Positions 23,101-27,652 of a stretch of 27,652 nucleotides of DNA are shown here, one piece after another. The DNA is taken from contig DBLZ01000108.1 in assembly GCA_002297545.1 (NCBI GenBank), forward strand, positions 1 through 27,652, in the 5' to 3' direction. Numbering within the stretch: the stretch's first letter is position 1; each line of letters starts with the position of its first letter. The translations under genes were made by a program, and so were the position numbers. Under the pieces are notes generated by a model. It was not told the origin of the DNA and searched no databases. It worked only from the letters and a program-made list of their open reading frames with translations. This DNA comes from Prevotellaceae bacterium UBA711. GTDB lineage: Bacteria > Bacteroidota > Bacteroidia > Bacteroidales > Bacteroidaceae.

Positions 23101-24425
23101 ACAATGCCGACGTCCTGATGGACGCCCATTGGGTTGGCGGTGATCCCTGGACCGGTTCCAAGGCGGAAATCTACGGTTGGGGTGCATGGAATGGCGACAA
23201 GGCTTGCCTCACCCTGCGTAACGGTGCCAACGGTGAGCAGACCATCACCATCACCCTGCGTCAGGCCCTGGAGATACCTGCCAATATCACCGGCAGTTTT
23301 ATTCTCCGCAAGGCATTTGCCGACCAGGCCGTTCTCTCCGGCCTCACCGAGGATCAGGCTATCGACATAGACCGGGAGTTGACTCTCACCCTGCCCGGTA
23401 GCAGCGTATATGTCTTTAACGGTCGCAACAGCGCCAGTGCTGAGGTTCCCGTAACAGGCATCACTTTTGATAAGGAAGAATACATCGTGGAAGAGGGTTC
23501 TACCGTTGCCATCAACGCAACGGTAGCCCCTGCTAACGCCACCAACAAGCTGCTGACATGGGCCTCCAGCGATGAGTCCGTTGCTACAGTCACCAACAGC
23601 CTGGTCAAGGCTCTTGCTCCGGGCGTGGTGACCATCACCGCTACGTCTGTAGCCAATGGCGACATCGTGGCATCCGTAAAGGTGACTGTCACAGAGAAGG
23701 TGCGCGAGCCCTATGCCATCAACTTCGACAAGAACATCACCAGGGCGGCTGCCAACAACCGTGATCTCAGAGAGATAGTATTTGCTGCCGCCGAAGCGGA
23801 CCCTCAGACGCTTACCGTCAATACTACCGACAAGCGTTACCTGGACTTGACCGAAGAGGCCGGTATGGTTCTCACTTGCAAGCCCGGCGAGCAGATCAAC
23901 GTTACCCTCAAGCATGGGGGCTCGTGGATGCACGGCTATGTCTACATAGACCTGGATGATGACAAACAGTTCAGCTTCAAGGAAGGCAGCACAGATCAGA
24001 ACGGTACCGATCTGGTAAGTTTCGTCTTCTACAGCGGCTCATTCACTAACGATGCCTCCGGCGTCAATTCTCTGGGCGAGGCCATATCCGGCAATAGCCG
24101 TAACCCCGGTAGCAATATCGATTGTCCGGTGTTCTCTGCTCCCGAAAAGGCCGGTAGCTACCGCATCCGCTTCAAGATAGACTGGAACAGTGTGGATGCC
24201 GGCGGACAACTGGCGGCAGACGGCACCTGCACGGGTGCCAATGGTATCTTGGCAAATAGCGGTACCATAGTGGATGCCACCCTGAACGTCTCTCCCACAG
24301 TTGGTGTGGACGGCATCCGGGGTACTGATGCTTCCGACGGGGCTATCTATGATCTGAGTGGCCGTAAGATCAATGGCAACGTTCACGGTGTCTTCATCCG
24401 TGGAGGCAAGAAGATCGTTCGCTAA
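20127..24425 (+). CDS. Large secreted multidomain protein with clan GH-D-like glycosidase barrel, Big_2 and GEVED-like domains
   Basis: A 1432-residue exported protein with signal peptide MRRALLLSTVLASMSMTAWA. Residues 20-190 look like a beta-rich lectin-type module. About 230-680 is a beta-sandwich region as found before GH-D barrels. Residues 690-1000 resemble the GH27/GH36/GH31 superfamily barrel: FVIDDGWDNYG (D722-D723), WLGPVGGYG, and FFKFDGIS, whose D820 fits the K-x-D nucleophile motif. YQITDATWRQEND (D878) may hold the acid/base. A Big_2 Ig-like domain spans about 1107-1190 and a GEVED-like beta-sandwich about 1195-1395. The C-terminus (IYDLSGRKI ... GVFIRGGKKIVR) resembles the short Bacteroidetes secretion/sorting tail. 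Likely an alpha-galactoside-type or related enzyme acting outside the cell; substrate unassigned. Confidence 0.8.
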   Translation: MRRALLLSTVLASMSMTAWAQSEIIKVSTDESNPQHLFTMKSGNSFLMTSYTSPTQTPANAGKFAFYADEANDGAYYIYSVDRQKWVSYTRAASYANTKGFAELVDERAAACSWKTDKVTVSGSDYYQFAPFNTTGVEAKYMNWFQGVGAANPLDNTSITVGLWQDNASKDGGSRWSVAEVQIFTYTVTLGEGESVTVNGVTYTNGQTLTVTSALSSADVVASAKRGKFPVVIVDNEARTISVTYYDLPALRKSEAYTNAWVYPMQQDNVGVACSEVDNDVYTLYNNVLAASFLKTDKAIYFVGSDAMNLMAGTEPFIVGFGAGDKVAASQMTLKSFAVRALSANDKAVGGAEHFAGKALEAEYSYMYKEAEIKIVWRAVLRDGSHYLRTEMELTGVNDVDMYDVIAMNYNVDAAAAGSKPATVGNTRGAVLMSNKIFAGLETPTAYNSAGGEAADADKWDLKSTPVNEGSLAASVWTKMESDVPARVIEVGGNQEYYTYSKAGLDLKKNQKVVVTITYKSGNNRLNLDGVDLLDQNGDVVASDYHFGYTGTQKENNVYTFMVPNDGTFSVRAFCDKREAITATFEFKVEVYEAKEGVDVSADVVNIQGRWSRNTTLAAGQTWKVAAVVGLIAQDGKQDEIAINKTQKRRSFLAYSERERAVPWRAYPCYISWYELNINRNNAAPGSEPSNMVADQVLDVLSQWKTHMYDKFGMGPASFVIDDGWDNYGTWTFHSGFPNQMKDIAYESAQMGAGCGAWLGPVGGYGQSGTYRRNYWNADGRGGMQLSNPAYYQTFLNAAENLVKNQNCDGQGQFNFFKFDGISAQFSAVGPDNGDTGNENAEGIIRLEQYVRENLKEDIFFNTTVGTWASPFWYQITDATWRQENDHGRIGDNSVNRENWITYRDNLVHQNYVTNSPICPINTLMTHGFILTQFGPPADDSREYRNVLNELRCAFACGSGMVELYNDYALMNSINGGQLWADLAECIRWQKDNADVLMDAHWVGGDPWTGSKAEIYGWGAWNGDKACLTLRNGANGEQTITITLRQALEIPANITGSFILRKAFADQAVLSGLTEDQAIDIDRELTLTLPGSSVYVFNGRNSASAEVPVTGITFDKEEYIVEEGSTVAINATVAPANATNKLLTWASSDESVATVTNSLVKALAPGVVTITATSVANGDIVASVKVTVTEKVREPYAINFDKNITRAAANNRDLREIVFAAAEADPQTLTVNTTDKRYLDLTEEAGMVLTCKPGEQINVTLKHGGSWMHGYVYIDLDDDKQFSFKEGSTDQNGTDLVSFVFYSGSFTNDASGVNSLGEAISGNSRNPGSNIDCPVFSAPEKAGSYRIRFKIDWNSVDAGGQLAADGTCTGANGILANSGTIVDATLNVSPTVGVDGIRGTDASDGAIYDLSGRKINGNVHGVFIRGGKKIVR

Positions 24426-24450
24426 AGCCCCAGAGCGCACATACATTATG

Positions 24451-24496
24451 AACGTAATGCGGTTGCGGAGACACCTCTCCGGCCGCATTACGTTTT
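24451..24496 (+). terminator. Intrinsic terminator after the large glycosidase gene
   Basis: AACGTAATGCGG (24451-24462) and CCGCATTACGTT (24483-24494) make a perfect 12-bp stem. An inner GGAGA/TCTCC stem is also present, and T-rich sequence follows. No promoter consensus is evident between it and the mrp start, so mrp may depend on read-through or a weak promoter. Confidence 0.88.
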
Positions 24497-24523
24497 CATT
24501 CGTTAAGAACCAAATACATTATT

Positions 24524-25624
24524 ATGGAACTATATCCCAGACTGATTATGGATGCTCTTGCCACGGTGCGCTATCCGGGCACGGGCAAGAACATCGTGGA
24601 GATGGAGATGGTGGAGGATGACCTGCGCATCTCCGGTATGCATGTGAGCTTCTCGCTCATCTTTGACAAGCCTACCAATCCCTTTTTGAAATCCTTGGTC
24701 AAGGCCTCCGAGGCTGCCATCCATGCTTATGTGTCCAAGGATGTGGAGGTGGAGATCAAGACCAAGACACTGCAGGCTCCCCGTCCCGACCTCCCGGACC
24801 TGCTGCCCGGAGTGAAGAACATCATTGCCGTCAGCAGCGGTAAGGGTGGGGTGGGCAAGAGCACCGTGGCCGCCAACCTGGCTGTGGCCTTGGCACGTAT
24901 GGGATACAAGGTCGGCCTGCTGGATTGCGATATATTCGGTCCCAGCATTCCCAAGATGTTTGCCATGGAGGATGCACGTCCATATAGTGAAAACATCGAT
25001 GGGCGCGACCTCATCATGCCCGTGGAGCAGTATGGCATCAAGGTTCTCAGCATTGGCTTTTTTGTCAATCCCGACACACCCACTCTGTGGCGCGGTGGCA
25101 TGGCCTCCAATGCCTTGAAGCAGTTGATTGGCGACGCGGCATGGGGCGACCTGGACTATTTCGTGCTGGACACACCGCCGGGCACGTCGGACATACATCT
25201 GACACTGGTGCAGACCCTGCCCATCACAGGTGCTGTCATTGTCAGCACACCCCAGCAGGTGGCCTTGGCCGACGCACGCAAGGGCATCAACATGTACACG
25301 AATGACAAGGTCAATGTCCCCATTCTTGGCCTGGTGGAGAACATGTCATGGTTCACGCCCGAGGCGCATCCCGATGAGAAGTACTACCTCTTTGGCCGCG
25401 AGGGAGTCAAGTCCTTGGCCGAGGAGATGAATGTTCCGCTGCTTGGGCAAATACCGGTGGTGCAGAGTATCTGCGAACATGGCGACGGAGGTGCTCCGGT
25501 GGCTCTCGAAGCGGAAAGCATCACCGGACATGCTTTTCTTCAGCTCGCCTCGCGCGTAGTGACCGCCACCGACCGTCGCAATCTTGAGCGCGAGAAGACC
25601 AAGATTGTGGAACTGAAGAAATAG
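24524..25624 (+). CDS. mrp: Mrp/ApbC-type Fe-S cluster carrier ATPase
   Basis: A cytoplasmic P-loop ATPase thought to bind and deliver Fe-S clusters. The N-terminal MIP18/DUF59 domain (residues 1-85) is followed by the deviant Walker A GKGGVGKST (G106-T114). The switch motifs LLDCDIFGPSIPKM and VLDTPPGTSD come next. The usual bacterial CPxC cluster-binding pair after ENMS is absent: the stretch reads ENMSWFTPEAHPDEKYYLFG. From memory this is the normal form in Bacteroidetes. It stands alone, after a strong terminator and before a repeat-bearing gap. Confidence 0.94.
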   Translation: MELYPRLIMDALATVRYPGTGKNIVEMEMVEDDLRISGMHVSFSLIFDKPTNPFLKSLVKASEAAIHAYVSKDVEVEIKTKTLQAPRPDLPDLLPGVKNIIAVSSGKGGVGKSTVAANLAVALARMGYKVGLLDCDIFGPSIPKMFAMEDARPYSENIDGRDLIMPVEQYGIKVLSIGFFVNPDTPTLWRGGMASNALKQLIGDAAWGDLDYFVLDTPPGTSDIHLTLVQTLPITGAVIVSTPQQVALADARKGINMYTNDKVNVPILGLVENMSWFTPEAHPDEKYYLFGREGVKSLAEEMNVPLLGQIPVVQSICEHGDGGAPVALEAESITGHAFLQLASRVVTATDRRNLEREKTKIVELKK

Positions 25625-25780
25625 GTTCCGGACAGATGCTTTCTGCAACTGCGGTGGGATGACGGAAATGTGGTTGTCCCACCGCACTGCTTTCCACGCT
25701 AACGCAGACTGTGGCGCTGTGGCTGATTGGTCATGTTGTGGCCGGGCGAGGCCGATTTAGTCGTGTCCATGTAGCGTGCA

Positions 25781-25925
25781 CCTCGCCGTCATGCGGCCGA
25801 AAGAACCGGTTTATGTGATAGGAAGAATTGGTTTATTGCGGCGAGACAACCGGTTCTCTTGGCTGAAAGAACCGGTTTGTTTGGCATGGTAGCCACAAGG
25901 TTCATATACGTGCCATAAGGGATGT
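25781..25925. repeat. Dispersed intergenic element, copy 3: four AACCGGTT-type palindromes at 22-bp period
   Basis: Cores at 25804 (AACCGGTT), 25826 (AATTGGTT), 25848 and 25870 (AACCGGTT) are exactly 22 bp apart. CCTCGCCGTC at 25781, CCACAAG at 25893 and GCCATA at 25912 have the same offsets as in copy 1, so the two align without gaps. It lies in the 357-bp gap between mrp and the AraC-type gene; the rest of that gap shows no promoter or terminator I can name. Confidence 0.9.
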
Positions 25926-25981
25926 GTCCTTGGTCGTCGTGGGACCAGGGGAAGAGCCTGACGATATGACAGTTTGATAAT

Positions 25982-26812
25982 ATGACAAAGCAACGCAATA
26001 TACCCTTGCATACGCTCGACGCCTCCCCAACACCGGGTATATACGTCAAGCATATCATGGCATCAGAACGCCATTCGATATTACGCTACAGCCATCGGGA
26101 TAACTATTATCTGTTTGTCTTGATGATACGTGGTCGTGCTGCCTTGGCAGTGGATTTCGAGAATAGGGAACTCACGGCCGGTGAGGCTATGATCATTTCT
26201 CCGTCACAGGTGCATTATCCATCTTCGGCCTCCCGTGATGCGGAACTATGGATGCTGGCACTTTCGCCGGAACATCTTTCTGCGCAGGACACGGAATTGC
26301 TGGCGCGATATGCTTTGTATGGAGCGTCATTCCGTTTGGAGTGCGATGCGGAATGCGCAGATCTCGAATGTCTTTTTGGTATGCTTGCCCGCCATCGGAA
26401 TTCTGTGCGTGTGGCCATTTCGCTCGCTTCGTCTATTCGGGACATCATGCTTGGACGCATCAGTAATGGCGCTTACAGGGAACTGTCACGTTACATCACC
26501 ATAGCCGGCCGTTTCAAGTCCTTGCTGGAACTGCATTTGTCCAAGATAAAAAGCCCGTCACTATATGCCTCCATGATGGCTATATCCGAGGTTTACCTGA
26601 ATGAGGCGATGAAGGCCGTTACGGGTCAGAGCGTTGGTAGGTATATTCGTAATAGGGTAGTGGTCAGTGCCAAACGTCATTTGCTATATACGTCCATGTC
26701 TATGCAGGAAATAGCCTTGATGCTGGGTTATGAGGACTATGCCTACTTCTCCCGCCTTTTCAAGAAGGAAACAGGCATGTCTCCGGTTCACTATCGTCAA
26801 AACCATGAATAG
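25982..26812 (+). CDS. AraC family transcriptional regulator
   Basis: A 276-residue regulator. The N-terminal half has cupin-like features (YYLFVLMIRGRAALAVDF, then LTAGEAMIISPSQVHYP), probably an effector pocket. The C-terminal half is an AraC/XylS DNA-binding domain with two helix-turn-helix units. The second is clear: SMQEIALMLGYEDYAYFSRLFKKETGMSPVHYR. The TAG at 26810 ends it. The target is not known; the downstream small membrane protein gene has its own promoter and could be controlled by it. No consensus promoter is seen upstream, where the repeat element lies. Confidence 0.92.
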   Translation: MTKQRNIPLHTLDASPTPGIYVKHIMASERHSILRYSHRDNYYLFVLMIRGRAALAVDFENRELTAGEAMIISPSQVHYPSSASRDAELWMLALSPEHLSAQDTELLARYALYGASFRLECDAECADLECLFGMLARHRNSVRVAISLASSIRDIMLGRISNGAYRELSRYITIAGRFKSLLELHLSKIKSPSLYASMMAISEVYLNEAMKAVTGQSVGRYIRNRVVVSAKRHLLYTSMSMQEIALMLGYEDYAYFSRLFKKETGMSPVHYRQNHE

Positions 26813-26836
26813 TGCAATTCATGCCTCGTTGTGTCC

Positions 26837-26868
26837 ATTGCTCGTAGGCCATTTTCACCGTACCTTTG
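26837..26868 (+). promoter_or_regulatory. Bacteroidetes-type promoter upstream of the small membrane protein gene
   Basis: TTG at 26838-26840, a 20-bp spacer and TACCTTTG at 26861-26868. The leader of about 100 nt contains a 26-codon frame (26885-26965). Confidence 0.7.
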
Positions 26869-26975
26869 CCCTCAAAGCTGCGGCATGGATATTTCGTTGG
26901 CGCTCGGCATGGATGGTCGATTAGTGTCTGTGTTTGTCCATACGTCGGGCGTAACCAGTAAATAAACTATTCATT

Positions 26976-27398
26976 ATGACCAACAAATCAAAACTGCGTC
27001 TTTGCAATGAGGCTCTGCTTTTGCTCTCGGCTCTCATCCTGTTCTCCGGCATTCATCTCGAAGTCACGTCGTGCCACTCCATATCATGGATTTGCATCCA
27101 CATCATCATAGGCATTGTCTTCTTTGCTTTCGTCCTGTGGCACATTCGTTTGCACTTTCCATGGCACAAGTTGCATACACGCTTGTTCCATACTTCCAAT
27201 CGCGCTCTGAAGTGCCTCCTCGTCTTTGCTCTTCTAACCATATTATCCTCTTTCCTCGCCACAGTTGTACGTCTTTTTCACGATTATCATTCTCCTATCG
27301 GTGCTCTTCATGGAAAGTTCGGCTTCATTTTCCTCTTCTTTGTTGCCGCTCATGCCATCAAGCGCCATCGTTATTATTATCGAACCCTTTTCTGTTAA
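26976..27398 (+). CDS. Small four-helix membrane protein with paired histidines (DUF4405-like, possible b-type cytochrome)
   Basis: A 140-residue protein with four hydrophobic segments at about 11-27, 38-57, 78-98 and 112-127. Helix 2 carries H42-x3-G46-x9-H56 and helix 4 carries H112-x3-G116-x9-H126. The same 14-residue histidine separation is found in helices B and D of cytochrome b. This suggests a four-helix bundle able to hold one or two b hemes. It resembles DUF4405 proteins of Bacteroidetes, but I cannot confirm the family. It follows an AraC-type gene and has its own promoter. A soluble redox partner gene is not in view. Confidence 0.75.
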   Translation: MTNKSKLRLCNEALLLLSALILFSGIHLEVTSCHSISWICIHIIIGIVFFAFVLWHIRLHFPWHKLHTRLFHTSNRALKCLLVFALLTILSSFLATVVRLFHDYHSPIGALHGKFGFIFLFFVAAHAIKRHRYYYRTLFC

Positions 27399-27652
27399 CC
27401 TATCAATAGTTTCCCAAACTTGTTTTATGTTCCCTCCCTCTCTCTCATACTTTCCTCTCAGCCTTTCCGTGCTGAGGGCGCCAGCCCGAAGCCCCGGTGT
27501 CCCTTCCTCCTCAGCCTCCCAGCCCCTCCCTCCTCCCATTTTTTTTCTCATGTCCGTATATTATAAATAATGTATCCGCCTCCTCCCTCTGTCCTTTGTC
27601 CCTCCGTTTTCCCTCTTTTTGTCATTTCCTTTCACATTTCTTTGCCCATTCT
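27399..27652. other. Gene-free, strongly pyrimidine-rich tract at the right edge
   Basis: By hand count about 78 percent of bases from 27421 to 27652 are C or T on this strand, including runs such as TCCCTCCCTCTCTCTC and T8. A small hairpin CTCAGC/GCTGAG lies at 27457-27476. No gene or promoter is evident. Confidence 0.6.

Noticed and set aside
25300..25420. Defective Mrp because the CxxC pair is missing
   Set aside because: From memory, Bacteroidetes Mrp proteins normally show this ENMSWFTP form, and all other motifs are intact.

Overview
This is a chromosomal segment of a moderately GC-rich member of the Bacteroidales (Bacteroidaceae/Prevotellaceae type; I cannot place it to species). Three things point there. 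Most genes have the Bacteroidetes promoter (TTG or TTTG, about 20 bp, then TAnnTTTG) rather than -35/-10 boxes. Shine-Dalgarno sequences are largely absent. The gene content includes a CfxA-type class A beta-lactamase, a GH20 hexosaminidase, a Mrp ATPase without a CxxC motif, a large secreted glycosidase with a Big_2 domain, and a DUF975 protein.

Layout: 1-151 is the tail of an unidentified gene, followed by a repeat-bearing gap. 586-3437 is a two-gene unit: exported GH20 beta-N-acetylhexosaminidase and the tRNA thiolase MnmA. 3529-7445 encodes three surface-decoration enzymes: a membrane acyltransferase, a LicD-type phosphotransferase and a phosphoethanolamine-transferase-like protein. After a 600-bp gene-free, hairpin-rich gap come peptidase T and a short radical SAM/SPASM protein (8059-10135). 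A second repeat-bearing gap precedes a SulP anion transporter and a divergent POT peptide transporter (10615-14097). Next are a DUF975 membrane protein broken by an in-frame amber codon, a CfxA-like lipoprotein beta-lactamase, exonuclease VII (xseA, xseB), branched-chain aminotransferase and the t6A dehydratase TcdA (14264-19614). The right part holds a 1432-residue secreted multidomain glycosidase, the Mrp Fe-S carrier ATPase, a third repeat-bearing gap, an AraC-type regulator, a small four-helix membrane protein with paired histidines, and a strongly pyrimidine-biased tail.

The gene set suggests a host-associated glycan and peptide user: exported hexosaminidase and glycosidase, peptide uptake (POT) with intracellular tripeptidase (PepT), and enzymes that decorate the surface polymer. 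The rest is housekeeping.

The most unusual structure is a family of three dispersed intergenic elements. Each contains exactly four palindromic AACCGGTT-type cores at an exact 22-bp period, about two helical turns. Elements 1 and 3 align without gaps over roughly 145 bp. Other points of interest are the CfxA relative in a non-mobile setting, the amber codon in the DUF975 gene, a three-tier nested inverted repeat upstream of the phosphoethanolamine-transferase gene, and an H-x3-G-x9-H motif occurring twice in the last membrane protein.
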